Assembly (NCBI GenBank): GCA_017551515.1
Contig: JAFZLK010000081.1
Location: forward strand, 1 to 62,802
Length of the DNA: 62,802 nt
Reading direction: 5' to 3'
Source of the DNA: Bacteroidales bacterium
GTDB lineage: Bacteria; Bacteroidota; Bacteroidia; Bacteroidales; ML635J-15
This document shows positions 17,409-26,351 of this stretch, piece after piece. The notes below the pieces were generated by a model that did no database searches, had not been told where the DNA came from, and was given only the letters and a program-made list of their open reading frames with translations. Made by a program: the position numbers and the translations under genes. The stretch's first letter is position 1, and each line of letters begins with the position of its first letter.

Positions 17409-18224
17409 TCAATTGATATTAAACATTAACTTTAGTGATACAATATGGTAGGCGTTGTCGAAACGGTGCGCCGATTCATGGCGGGTTGTGCAATAGTCCC
17501 AACGATAGTTAAGTCCGATTTTGTTGCGGTTTTTAAGATTAAAGTAAAATCCTATATCGGTTGTAGCACCAGACATAAAAATGCCAAACGATTCGTAGCT
17601 ATCAAGCAAATACTCCACTGGGTCGCTCGATGATGTTGCATTGTAAACGTAGGCATAGCCCGGACGTTCGCCAATACCCATTAGTGGCAGTGAAATATCG
17701 GCGGTCAGGGTAAACAAATCGGTTCTGCGTCGCGACGGGATGTCGTATTCGAGACGGAAATTACCATACAGATTGAACATCATTGTAAGACCTACAGCGG
17801 CATTCATCATTTTGGAATTCAAGCGCATATCAATATACGAACCGACGGATGCTCCAGCCCAAAGTCTCAACGAACCCTCCACAGGTTCGGCAAAGCGAAC
17901 CATAAACGATGTTCTTGGCATAATGGTTACGCCGTATGCTCCAGCACTACTGTCGGCCTTATTTCCTGCACCCAGGCAACCTTCAACCCGACCTTCGAGC
18001 GATGCCTGGAAACGGCTCCAATCCACCGTAACTCCCATATCGCCACCCAGTCCCAGTCCATGATACCGCAAAGGCGACACACCGGCATCGTAATAATTGG
18101 ATGCACCCAAGCCTACACCTGTATTAATATATATAGGAACGCGCGAACGCTCTACAGAGGTTTTCTGCCCCATGACCACGCACACGGACAGCAGCAAAAT
18201 CAGCATAATTGAAAATCGTTTCAT
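17409..18224 (-). CDS. Outer-membrane beta-barrel-like protein
   Basis: 271 residues with a signal peptide (MKRFSIMLILLLSVCVVMGQ) and alternating Gly/aromatic strands throughout (YINTGVGLGASNYY, LWAGASVGSYIDMRL, GLTMMFNLYGNFRLEYD). It ends in the strand HIVSLKLMFNIN, resembling a C-terminal beta-signal. I recognise no specific family. It is the first gene of a two-gene operon with the S41 lipoprotein. Confidence 0.65.
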   Translation of the reverse strand: MKRFSIMLILLLSVCVVMGQKTSVERSRVPIYINTGVGLGASNYYDAGVSPLRYHGLGLGGDMGVTVDWSRFQASLEGRVEGCLGAGNKADSSAGAYGVTIMPRTSFMVRFAEPVEGSLRLWAGASVGSYIDMRLNSKMMNAAVGLTMMFNLYGNFRLEYDIPSRRRTDLFTLTADISLPLMGIGERPGYAYVYNATSSSDPVEYLLDSYESFGIFMSGATTDIGFYFNLKNRNKIGLNYRWDYCTTRHESAHRFDNAYHIVSLKLMFNIN

Positions 18225-18270
18225 GCCTTGTCGTTTTTTTAAAATTATTTCTGCAAAGGTAATTGTTTTT

Positions 18271-18399
18271 TCAATTTATTTGATAGTCAATGCCGTTATT
18301 CACGTCCCATTCTGCCACATTGTTTTCAATATATTCGGCAATGCGGTTCATTTCTGCAGAATGGATTATGCGGTCGTAATATCTGGATTGCCAGGCCAT
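18271..18399 (-). pseudogene. Remnant of a REP-associated tyrosine (IS200-like) transposase
   Basis: On the minus strand an open 42-codon stretch reads AWQSRYYDRIIHSAEMNRI followed by AEYIENNVAEW and stops at 18271. This matches the C-terminal signature of RAYT/Y1 transposases (WQxxYxDRIIRxxxExxRIxxYIxNNPxxW), including the region of the catalytic Tyr helix. Everything upstream, including the HUH motif, is missing, and the fragment is cut exactly where the REP-like terminator hairpin begins. It is a dead relic. Confidence 0.75.
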
Positions 18400-18456
18400 A
18401 AAAAAAACGGCACCAGATTCTGAAACAAGTTCAGAATGACGGTTGCCGTTTTTTCT
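18399..18456. terminator. Bidirectional hairpin terminator with REP-like core, after ackA
   Basis: ACGGCA(CC) and (GG)TTGCCGT arms surround CAGATTCTGAAACAAGTTCAG-like inner arms. A runs lie on one side (18399-18407) and T runs on the other (from 18448), so it can terminate on both strands. It lies just past the ackA stop. The core GAAACAAGTTC also occurs at 16335. Confidence 0.8.
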
Positions 18457-18471
18457 GTTAATACCTATTTA

Positions 18472-19689
18472 TTATTTTCCTAAAACAAGATTCATGGTAT
18501 CCATTGCAATCACATATTCCTCGTCGGTGGTGACAACGATTGTTGTAACCTTTGAATCGGGGGTAGAAATGACTGCATCTTCGCCCATAATCTTGTCGTT
18601 CAAAGCCATGTCAACCTTTATACCAAGGCATTCCATGTTTTCGAGGATCGGGTGACGCATGAACCATGCATTTTCACCGATACCGCCTGTGAACAGAAGG
18701 ATGTCGCAACCGCCCATTTCGGCCATGTAACCGCCAATGTAGCGTTTTACGCGCTGTGCAAACATATCGAATGCGTAGGTGCATCTTTCGTCACCTGCAT
18801 CACGACCTGCACGGATGTCGCGCATATCCTGCTTGCCACCGCTGATACCAACAAGACCGCTCTTCTTGTAGAAAACATTTGTAATATCCTTCATGGTCTT
18901 GCCTTCAGCGAGTTCCTTCTCTACAATATACAATACTGCACCCGGATCAACATCACCAGGACGGCTACCCATTACAAGACCTTCGAGAGCAGTGAGTCCC
19001 ATTGTGGTGTCAACCGACTTTCCGTGGTCAATAGCAGCGATAGATGCACCGCTACCAAGGTGGCAGCTAATTATCTTGAGGTCTTTCCAGTCCTTGCCAA
19101 TCATCTTGGCAGCCTTTTCAGCAACAAAGCCGTGGCTTGTTCCGTGGAAACCGTAACGACGGAGATGATACTTCTGGTAGTATTCGTATGGCAAACCATA
19201 GAGGAACGACTTCGGAGGAAGTGTCTGGTGGAAAGCGGTGTCGAATACAACTGCCTGCGGAACATTAGGCAATACTTCGCGCATAGCGTAGATACCTGCA
19301 AGGTTACCAGGAGTGTGAAGCGGTGCAAGTTCCATCAACGATTTAATCTTTTCGATAACTTCATCGTTAACAAGAGCACTAGCCTTGAACAATTCTCCAC
19401 CATGAGCAACGCGGTTACCAACTGCTTCGATTTCCTTCAAGTCCTTGATAACGCCCATCTTCGGGTCGGTAAGAGCCTTGAGAACCATCTTGATACCTGC
19501 TGTATGGTCGGCGATTGGAGTTTGTTCGTAATACTTCTGTCCGTTGTACTTGTGAGTGAATTCACCCATTTCGAGGCCAATTCTTTCGAGAAGACCTTTT
19601 GCCATTACGGTAGAGTTGTTGTTTGCGTCAATATTGATGAGCTGATATTTGATTGACGAGCTACCGCAGTTTAAAACTAATATTTTCAT
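18472..19689 (-). CDS. ackA: Acetate kinase
   Basis: 405 residues from the ATG at 19689, giving the family start MKILVLNCGSSSIKYQLI. It makes ATP and acetate from acetyl phosphate. Conserved segments are NRVAHGGE (His/Arg at the active site), FDTAFHQTLP, YGFHGTSH, SCHLGSGAS, DTTMGLTALEGLVMGSRPGD and FTGGIGEN. It lies 26 bases after pta, and the pair completes acetyl-CoA to acetate fermentation. Confidence 0.97.
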   Translation of the reverse strand: MKILVLNCGSSSIKYQLINIDANNNSTVMAKGLLERIGLEMGEFTHKYNGQKYYEQTPIADHTAGIKMVLKALTDPKMGVIKDLKEIEAVGNRVAHGGELFKASALVNDEVIEKIKSLMELAPLHTPGNLAGIYAMREVLPNVPQAVVFDTAFHQTLPPKSFLYGLPYEYYQKYHLRRYGFHGTSHGFVAEKAAKMIGKDWKDLKIISCHLGSGASIAAIDHGKSVDTTMGLTALEGLVMGSRPGDVDPGAVLYIVEKELAEGKTMKDITNVFYKKSGLVGISGGKQDMRDIRAGRDAGDERCTYAFDMFAQRVKRYIGGYMAEMGGCDILLFTGGIGENAWFMRHPILENMECLGIKVDMALNDKIMGEDAVISTPDSKVTTIVVTTDEEYVIAMDTMNLVLGK

Positions 19690-19715
19690 CCTTAAATTTA
19701 TTTTGTTGTTAATGA

Positions 19716-20726
19716 TTATTTCTTCTGAGCTATTGCCTGATTGCAAGTGATTGCAACAAGTTTGTAAACATCATCCACCGAGCATCCGCGGCTAAGGTCG
19801 TTGCACGGCTTAGCAAGTCCCTGCAAAACCGGACCAACAGCTTCGGCACCAGCCAAACGTTGAACGAGTTTGTATGCGATGTTACCTACTTCGAGGCATG
19901 GGAATACCAAGGTGTTAGCCTTACCAGCAACCTTGCTGTTCGGAGCCTTGCTCGAACCAACTGATGGAACGATAGCAGCATCGGCCTGAAGTTCACCGTC
20001 GAGAAGCAGGTCGGGACGAGCTTCCTGAGCCAAACGGGTAGCTTCGATAACCTTGTCAACAACTTCGTGCTTTGCAGAGCCCTTTGTCGAGAAGCTGAGG
20101 ATAGCAACAGCAGGGTCAATCTTTGCAATGTTCTTTGCTGTGTCGGCTGTGCAGACAGCGATTTCTGCCAACTGCTTAGCATCTGGCATAGGAGTAACAG
20201 CACAATCCGCGAAAACCATCTTGCCATCGGTTCCGTACTTGCTACCTTCGGGCAAGAACATGATGAATGCACCAGATACGCAGCTTACACCCGGAACAGT
20301 CTTGATAATCTGCAATGCAGGACGGAGCATGTCGCCAGTAGTTGAACGAGCGCCACTTACAAGACCATCGGCTTCGCCAGCCTTAACCAAAAGGATTCCG
20401 AGGTACATGAAATTCTCGGCGAGGTCTTGAGCCTGTTCCATTGTCATACCCTTTGCCTTGCGGATTTCGTAAAGCATTTCGGCATACTTCTGTCTTTCGG
20501 GATTGTTCTTCGGGTCGATGATACGAGCCTTGCTGATATTTTTCAAACCGAATTCAGCAGTCATTTCGGCAATCTTCTGTGCCGGACCGATAAGTATAAC
20601 ATCTGCAATACCGTCAGCAATAATCTGGTCGGCAGCCTTCAATGTGCGAGGTTCATCACCTTCTGGAAGCACGATGCGCTGCTTGTTAGCCTGCGCATTT
20701 CTAATAATTTCTTGAATTAAATCCAT
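19716..20726 (-). CDS. pta: Phosphate acetyltransferase
   Basis: 336 residues of the short (single-domain) Pta type: MDLIQEIIRNAQANKQRIVL, LVSGARSTTGDMLRPALQI, FADCAVTPMPDAKQLAEIA and DGELQADAAIV. It converts acetyl-CoA and phosphate to acetyl phosphate. The promoter -7 box TACCTTTG sits at 20773-20766, and the operon continues into ackA. Confidence 0.96.
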   Translation of the reverse strand: MDLIQEIIRNAQANKQRIVLPEGDEPRTLKAADQIIADGIADVILIGPAQKIAEMTAEFGLKNISKARIIDPKNNPERQKYAEMLYEIRKAKGMTMEQAQDLAENFMYLGILLVKAGEADGLVSGARSTTGDMLRPALQIIKTVPGVSCVSGAFIMFLPEGSKYGTDGKMVFADCAVTPMPDAKQLAEIAVCTADTAKNIAKIDPAVAILSFSTKGSAKHEVVDKVIEATRLAQEARPDLLLDGELQADAAIVPSVGSSKAPNSKVAGKANTLVFPCLEVGNIAYKLVQRLAGAEAVGPVLQGLAKPCNDLSRGCSVDDVYKLVAITCNQAIAQKK

Positions 20727-20765
20727 TTTAGTATTTTAATTTTATTGTTCTAAAAATTGAAAAAC

Positions 20766-20773
20766 CAAAGGTA
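20766..20773 (-). promoter_or_regulatory. Promoter -7 box of pta-ackA
   Basis: TACCTTTG on the minus strand, about 40 bases before the pta ATG. The remaining intergenic DNA up to 20932 shows nothing further. Confidence 0.6.
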
Positions 20774-20932
20774 AGTTTTTTATGGCAGAATGGAGCATAC
20801 AAAAAACATGTTTTTCAGCAAATTTATTAACAATATTGCACAAATCTCAGCAAACAAGGCACTTGCTTCCGAAGTTCACAATCTATGCTTAGCACAATGC
20901 ACAACAATAAGGCTGACATTGTCAAACATTTA

Positions 20933-22123
20933 TTATTCACCTTCGCAATACAAATAGTACATTTCGGCTGCTTCGTGCGACTTGCCAGTAGCTGCCCTGC
21001 GCCAGTAAAAGCAAGACTTCTCGAGAGATGCACGATTGTACCAGCACATTCCCATAAGGTAATTCAATCGGGCATCGTCTGGAGTAATATCAAGTGCCAT
21101 GGAAAAATCATAGGATGCCAATTCCCACATGGCATAGTCATAATACAACTCGCCTCGCATTTTGAAATAATCGGTATTGGATGGATTTTGTGCAATAAGC
21201 TGAGAAATCTCAACCAGCGCATCATCCTTACATTCAGCCGACAAAGCCAACATCGCATCAAGACACAAAGCTCTCTCGTTGTCGGAAAAACATTGCATAT
21301 AACGACCTGTGTATCGCCGTGCTTCCAAATATTTCTTCTGGTGCATACATACATCTGCAAAGTCGAGAAGATTTTCGGCATTGTAGCGATCAACAGCCAG
21401 AAGCGACTTGCCTGTTTCATAAGCTGATGCATAGTTTCCCGATGCCTTCTGAATAGCGAAACGCAAACCAACAACATCCTTGTCCTTGGAATTGGCAAGT
21501 TCGATATATTTCGTTGCCAGCACAAAGTTTTCCATACCATAATATGCCTTGGCATACAAATAATTGCGTCTTGCTGACTTTGTGTTTGACATTGCGTCAA
21601 GCATCTCAATTGCATAGTCGTAATGTTGTTGCGAAATATTGTATTCCACATCTGCAAACACTTCGTCAGACTTTGAATAACGAGGTGTGTCCCAAAATTC
21701 GCGCCATTCTGACGTGCGGTTAATGCTCTCAAATTCCTTGCACCTAATTATCTGCGAATATGTTCTTGCATTCTTGCCAGATAGATGCATTCCCAAATAT
21801 TCAACAGATTCCTCGGCGAAGCCCATGCCTGCATATATTCTTGACATACGGAACTGTGCTTCAGACGAATTAAAATCGCCTAACTTTCGCGATACATCTA
21901 ACGCTTGTGAATATTGTTCTGCATCTATCAGATAATCGGCAAAACATAGCAAAAACTCTTCTGTGTCCTCGTGGCTCTGCCATATTGCCACCGCAGAATC
22001 TGTTTCGCCATGCAGTACGAAATTCTGCGCACGGAAATAATCACGCTGAAGGTCGTCAATCTGTGCATTGCAACAGACAGCGAACAAAAGCATAAGGGCA
22101 ATATGTGCGAACCTCTCTCCCAT
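20933..22123 (-). CDS. Exported tetratricopeptide-repeat protein
   Basis: 396 residues. A signal peptide (ending LFAVCCNAQ) precedes a string of TPR-like helical hairpins, for example YDYAIEMLDAMSNTKSARR, YLYAKAYYGMENFVLATKY and a final canonical pair DYFKMRGELYYDYAMWELAS. It probably acts as a periplasmic scaffold. The ATG at 22123 overlaps the stop of the preceding T9SS cargo gene by one base (TGATG), implying translational coupling, so it may assist that cargo. Confidence 0.8.
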   Translation of the reverse strand: MGERFAHIALMLLFAVCCNAQIDDLQRDYFRAQNFVLHGETDSAVAIWQSHEDTEEFLLCFADYLIDAEQYSQALDVSRKLGDFNSSEAQFRMSRIYAGMGFAEESVEYLGMHLSGKNARTYSQIIRCKEFESINRTSEWREFWDTPRYSKSDEVFADVEYNISQQHYDYAIEMLDAMSNTKSARRNYLYAKAYYGMENFVLATKYIELANSKDKDVVGLRFAIQKASGNYASAYETGKSLLAVDRYNAENLLDFADVCMHQKKYLEARRYTGRYMQCFSDNERALCLDAMLALSAECKDDALVEISQLIAQNPSNTDYFKMRGELYYDYAMWELASYDFSMALDITPDDARLNYLMGMCWYNRASLEKSCFYWRRAATGKSHEAAEMYYLYCEGE

Positions 22124-24786
22124 CAATCGTGATTTGGTACAATATTATCAGCTTTAAACACATGTATGAAACCTTTCAGATGACGGGCCTCTAGTCCAGT
22201 CAACCGTTGTTCATAAACCTCGCAAATGTAAAAATAAACACCAGGAACAACCAACTTACCTGTCATTCTGTTTCGTCCGTCCCACATTATATCGGGGTCG
22301 TTGGTCTCGAACATCACCTGTCCCCAGCGGTTAAGTATAGTCATGTCAACTTTCTCCACAAACTTGTATTCGCCAATCGGATGATAATAGTCGTTAATAC
22401 CATCGCCATTAGGGGTGAACACATTTGGCAGGTCGTAGTAAGAACATTCGTCAATGCAGGCAACCATCGAATTTTCGCTGACATTTCCGTATGGGTCGGT
22501 AGCGTTTATGTAATAACAACCTGCCATTCTATCGTCGGGATAATGCCTGTATTCGGTAACATCGGAACTGAAAATTGACAAAACCTGATATTCCCCATCG
22601 AGAACTGGCGTATAATACAAGGTGTATGTGTTGACATCGTAGTTGCAAGAATCTGGCACAGACCAACGAATTAGGTTATACGTCGAGTCACATACCGATG
22701 ACACTGAAATTTCCGGTTTACATGGTGCTACCGTATCTACCGAGAACTTACACACCTGCTGCGAAAAATTCTCTAGTGGCTCGGGGTATCCAGACAGTGA
22801 ATAACGGCCATACGACTTTACATAGTAGCAGTATTCGTGACCATTCTCTACGTTTTCGTCAACAATGGACTTTTCTAATGTCGATGCAATTAAATTATAT
22901 GTCTCAGCAATAGTATCATACCTGTAATATTCGTAATTGTAGTTTGTCCACGGCACATTGTTTCTAATCCTAATTTTAACAGAATTTTCCTGTTGCGTCA
23001 AATCTGCGAAAACCGATGATGCAAAACTCGGGGTTCCAATCAAAACGCTCTGACCGTCAGCCGTACCATAAAACTCAATTTTATAGGTATAAGGATAATC
23101 TATTGTGTTTATATTGTCATCGGTGTATTCAATATTGTCCAAACCCTCGATTTCAGCAATCTGCGTAAAACTTTCGCCAAGGAATCCACTAGAACGGAAA
23201 AGCACATATTTGTATGGTGCAGAAGATGTTCCTAGTTCCAATTCATCAGGTTTCACCCATGCGACATAAATACTTCCCGTAACTCTGTCGGTTGAAAGTA
23301 CGCTGACATTGGTCATCGTAGGAAGTCCCTTCGGCAACGAAGTGCACACCTCATCCGAAGCGTACCCTTCTGCCCCATCAGGAAATAGAGCACAAACCAT
23401 GTAACAGTACTCGTGCCCCTGCGCAATGTCCCTGTCAACATATGAAGAACTTCCGCGACCTTCAACATAGCCAACACGTTCATAACCAGTGCTTGCCGGA
23501 ACTCCAGTCTGACAGAAATCATGCACAAATCCCGACGGTTGAATTTTGCGGTATATGTTGTAGCCAATGACATTGCTGCATACTGACTGCTCCCACGACA
23601 ATGTAATGTAATTCATTGATGGATAAGCTTGTAAATTTTCCACAGCAGGACCGACAACAGTTATGTATATACTTTTCAAATCCACAAGGTTTACCATCGG
23701 ATTTTTGTCCTGAGCCTTGATATTCAATATATACGGTTGTTTTCTTACTATCTCGCAACTTGTGTACCACTCGAAAGTTCCCTTTGCATAACCCAACTGC
23801 GAAACAGTCTGCTCGAAATGCGCCGGAGCATCGTCGCTGGCGACAAAAGGCGCACCGTAAGCGGTAAGTATTATGGAATCGTTGTTAACATCGCGTGCCT
23901 CGACTTCAAAAATGAGTGCAGTTCCTGCCTCTATGCAAATGCTATCGTGGTTTCCGTATGTAGTGTCAAGCGAGGTTAGGTCAATTTGCGGAATAGTATT
24001 CCCGCTGTCGAAAACTTCAATCTGCATATCACGGATTATCTCGCCAATTTTCACACCTTCGCGCCATTCCTCAATCAGCATTGCAACATTGTAAACGCCC
24101 ACATATATCGGAGTATTCCAGATAAGGTCGCCTGTGATTTCGTCAACCTTGATATAATTTGAGGCAGCTGGATATGAATAGTTGGAAATTGGCACTCCGT
24201 TTTCCTCACGACAAGGTGTAATTTTGTATGAAAGACTATCGCCATCAGGATCGTAGGCTCCAGGGTTATGTACAAATATTTGTCCTACAGCTGCCTTATC
24301 TACAGGAGGTTGAGTAAGTATCGGCGTATTGTTAAGACCAAGCGTAGGGTCTATTATCATAGTCGTGGATATTGCAAAAAGCGTATTCACCGAATTTGGA
24401 ATATTGGTGACATTGGCGTTTCGGTTCGGATCCTCGACTGTTATGCTGAAAATGCCCGGACCGCTGTATGTATGCTGTCCCACATACTTGTTGCGACGAT
24501 AGCAATCGGGCAGGTCAATCCTTTCGCACCGAGGAAGTGTAGATGTTGTATTGTCGCCCCACGAAATTTCAAGTTCGGGACGATCGGCTGTCCATGCAGG
24601 ACAAGTGTTGGTTGTTATTGCAGTGTAAGTAATTACGGTCACCTCGAAGGTTAATGCCGAAATCTGCCTGTATGTTATTTCCCCCGCCCTGTTGTGCGTA
24701 GCAAAAGCCCGACACGGCAGAAGAACTGTTGCGACAAGCAAAATTGCCGCAACGAGCATATTTCGGCAATGAACCCTGAACGACAT
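22123..24786 (-). CDS. T9SS cargo with fibronectin III-like repeats and gliding-type C-terminal domain
   Basis: 887 residues. The signal peptide is followed by ATHNRAGEITYRQISALTFE, a start typical of CHU-type gliding-motility-associated proteins. A PKD-like region (YDPDGDSLSYKI) and several fibronectin III-like domains from about residue 385 (LQAYPSMNYITLSWEQSVC, YNIYRK) follow. The C-terminal CHU_C domain reads NVFTPNGDGINDYYHPIGEY, TILNRWGQVMFE and ends KGFIHVFK plus nine extra residues. It should be secreted by the T9SS as type B cargo. It lies three bases after a universal stress protein gene and is coupled to the TPR gene. Confidence 0.9.
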   Translation of the reverse strand: MSFRVHCRNMLVAAILLVATVLLPCRAFATHNRAGEITYRQISALTFEVTVITYTAITTNTCPAWTADRPELEISWGDNTTSTLPRCERIDLPDCYRRNKYVGQHTYSGPGIFSITVEDPNRNANVTNIPNSVNTLFAISTTMIIDPTLGLNNTPILTQPPVDKAAVGQIFVHNPGAYDPDGDSLSYKITPCREENGVPISNYSYPAASNYIKVDEITGDLIWNTPIYVGVYNVAMLIEEWREGVKIGEIIRDMQIEVFDSGNTIPQIDLTSLDTTYGNHDSICIEAGTALIFEVEARDVNNDSIILTAYGAPFVASDDAPAHFEQTVSQLGYAKGTFEWYTSCEIVRKQPYILNIKAQDKNPMVNLVDLKSIYITVVGPAVENLQAYPSMNYITLSWEQSVCSNVIGYNIYRKIQPSGFVHDFCQTGVPASTGYERVGYVEGRGSSSYVDRDIAQGHEYCYMVCALFPDGAEGYASDEVCTSLPKGLPTMTNVSVLSTDRVTGSIYVAWVKPDELELGTSSAPYKYVLFRSSGFLGESFTQIAEIEGLDNIEYTDDNINTIDYPYTYKIEFYGTADGQSVLIGTPSFASSVFADLTQQENSVKIRIRNNVPWTNYNYEYYRYDTIAETYNLIASTLEKSIVDENVENGHEYCYYVKSYGRYSLSGYPEPLENFSQQVCKFSVDTVAPCKPEISVSSVCDSTYNLIRWSVPDSCNYDVNTYTLYYTPVLDGEYQVLSIFSSDVTEYRHYPDDRMAGCYYINATDPYGNVSENSMVACIDECSYYDLPNVFTPNGDGINDYYHPIGEYKFVEKVDMTILNRWGQVMFETNDPDIMWDGRNRMTGKLVVPGVYFYICEVYEQRLTGLEARHLKGFIHVFKADNIVPNHD

Positions 24787-24789
24787 ATA

Positions 24790-25590
24790 TTAGTAGTTGA
24801 AGCCACCTAGTTTAACTATATCTGTACGAGGATTTACGCACATTACAGGAATCTTTTTGCTAAGTTCAATGTTGCGCGGATGCTTAATGCTTGTGAAAGC
24901 CTTCTTGTAATTTTCCGACATGTAAAGCACCAAGTCTGGCGAAACGCCACGCATATAGTCGTAAATGTTTTCGTAGTAATCATCCTCCGGAATACCCTCA
25001 ACATCAAATTCTATAGCATTGTCGGCAAACAAAGTGGTCGCAAAAGCAATATTGCTGTTTATGTCAGCCTGACGGTTTGCATTGCTTGACTTAGGATACA
25101 CCACGTACACATGGCTTTCGAAAATAAGATTCAAGTATTTTGCCCACATGAACTTTGCCCGCGACTTCTTATCCCAGTCAATAGGAATACAAATACGGTC
25201 GTATTCGCCGAATGCCAACGGACTCTGAACCAAAACGAAAGGTACTTTTTCAAATTTCTGAATCAACTTCACCTGCTTATCTATGGTCTTGATACCATGA
25301 ACACCCATCACTGCAAGATAGGCATTCTGCTCGATACCGTATTGGTGAATAACATCGAAAGCCGAACCTTTCTTTACAATTGTCGTAACCTTCTCGTAAC
25401 CAGTTTCCTTCACAAATCTTTCGGCAACCTTTTCTAGTTCTGCCTGCCATTCGTCAATCATCTTATCCGAATCGGCCACATAAAGGATATGAATAGGAAG
25501 TTTTTCATACTTAGCTATTTCGTAAGCATGATTAAGAGCAAAATTCGCCTCGTTGCTAAACTCGTAAGGCACTAAAACACATCTTTCCAT
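24790..25590 (-). CDS. Universal stress protein family protein, tandem domain
   Basis: 266 residues from the ATG at 25590 (MERCVLVPYEFSNEANFALNHA). The N-terminal Usp domain, about residues 1-135, contains PIHILYVADSD and VMGVHGIKTIDKQ. The second half, opening YDRICIPIDWDKKSRAKF, is a weaker repeat of the fold. The G-2x-G-9x-G(S/T) ATP motif is not clear, so it may not bind ATP. A TAATTTTG -7 box lies at 25639-25632. It heads an operon with a T9SS cargo and a TPR gene, an unusual association. Confidence 0.8.
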   Translation of the reverse strand: MERCVLVPYEFSNEANFALNHAYEIAKYEKLPIHILYVADSDKMIDEWQAELEKVAERFVKETGYEKVTTIVKKGSAFDVIHQYGIEQNAYLAVMGVHGIKTIDKQVKLIQKFEKVPFVLVQSPLAFGEYDRICIPIDWDKKSRAKFMWAKYLNLIFESHVYVVYPKSSNANRQADINSNIAFATTLFADNAIEFDVEGIPEDDYYENIYDYMRGVSPDLVLYMSENYKKAFTSIKHPRNIELSKKIPVMCVNPRTDIVKLGGFNY

Positions 25591-25706
25591 AATACAATTA
25601 TTGTTAACAAACCTAATATTAATTCCAACTGCAAAATTATTAATTTTTTCAAAGAAAAGAAAGCCACAAAACAATTATCAGCAAAAAACGAACAGATTTG
25701 TCAGAA

Positions 25707-26348
25707 TTACTTCTTTCGCCTTATCAGCATAAGACCGTCGCGGACAGGAAGAATAAGCTTCTCGACATCATCACGATTGGAAATATACTCGTTGAAAGCC
25801 TGAATGCCGTGTGTCATGTGGTCGTTTGATGCTGTTTCGGCAAAAATCTTGTCATACCATATAACATTGTCGGCAATAATGGTTCCGTTTGGCGCAAGTT
25901 TTGGCAACACAGCCTCAAAATATGATATGTACTCGCGCTTGTCACCATCGATGAAAACCAAATCAAACTGACCTTCAAGAGTAGGCACAACCTTCGATGC
26001 ATCGCCAACAATGGCTGTAATCTTGTCCATCAAGCCAGCCTTCTGGAAATATTTCGACGACAGCCATTCAATTTCATCGTCAACCTCGATGGTAACTAGA
26101 TGACCATCAACAGGCAAAGCCCTAGCCATGCATATCGCTGAATATCCCGAAAAAGTTCCTATTTCAAGCACACGCTTAGCTCTTGTCATTTCTATAAACA
26201 TTGCAAGCAAATGCCCCTGATAGCAGCCCGAAAGCATCTTGGGATGAATTTGCGTCAACGCAGTTTCTCGCTCAAGTGCGCGCAGAAGCTCATCGTCGCT
26301 ACAACCAAAGTTCTCAATGTACTCGAAACGCAATTCCTCCGATGACAT
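25707..26348 (-). CDS. SAM-dependent O-methyltransferase (caffeoyl-CoA OMT type)
   Basis: 213 residues. Class I methyltransferase motifs are present: VLEIGTFSGYSAICMARALP (motif I), VTIEVDDE, FDLVFIDGDKREYISYFEAV and GTIIADNVIWYDKI. This is the bacterial O-methyltransferase family-3 pattern with metal-binding Asp residues. The physiological substrate is not evident. It starts three bases after the M16 peptidase gene. Confidence 0.9.
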   Translation of the reverse strand: MSSEELRFEYIENFGCSDDELLRALERETALTQIHPKMLSGCYQGHLLAMFIEMTRAKRVLEIGTFSGYSAICMARALPVDGHLVTIEVDDEIEWLSSKYFQKAGLMDKITAIVGDASKVVPTLEGQFDLVFIDGDKREYISYFEAVLPKLAPNGTIIADNVIWYDKIFAETASNDHMTHGIQAFNEYISNRDDVEKLILPVRDGLMLIRRKK

Positions 26349-26351
26349 AAA

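Noticed and set aside
18652..19656. Long plus-strand open frame opposite ackA (334 codons)
   Set aside because: It is the antisense shadow of a highly expressed, codon-biased gene and has no family resemblance. Similar shadows lie opposite iorA (41809-42906) and the beta-CASP gene (14903-15880).
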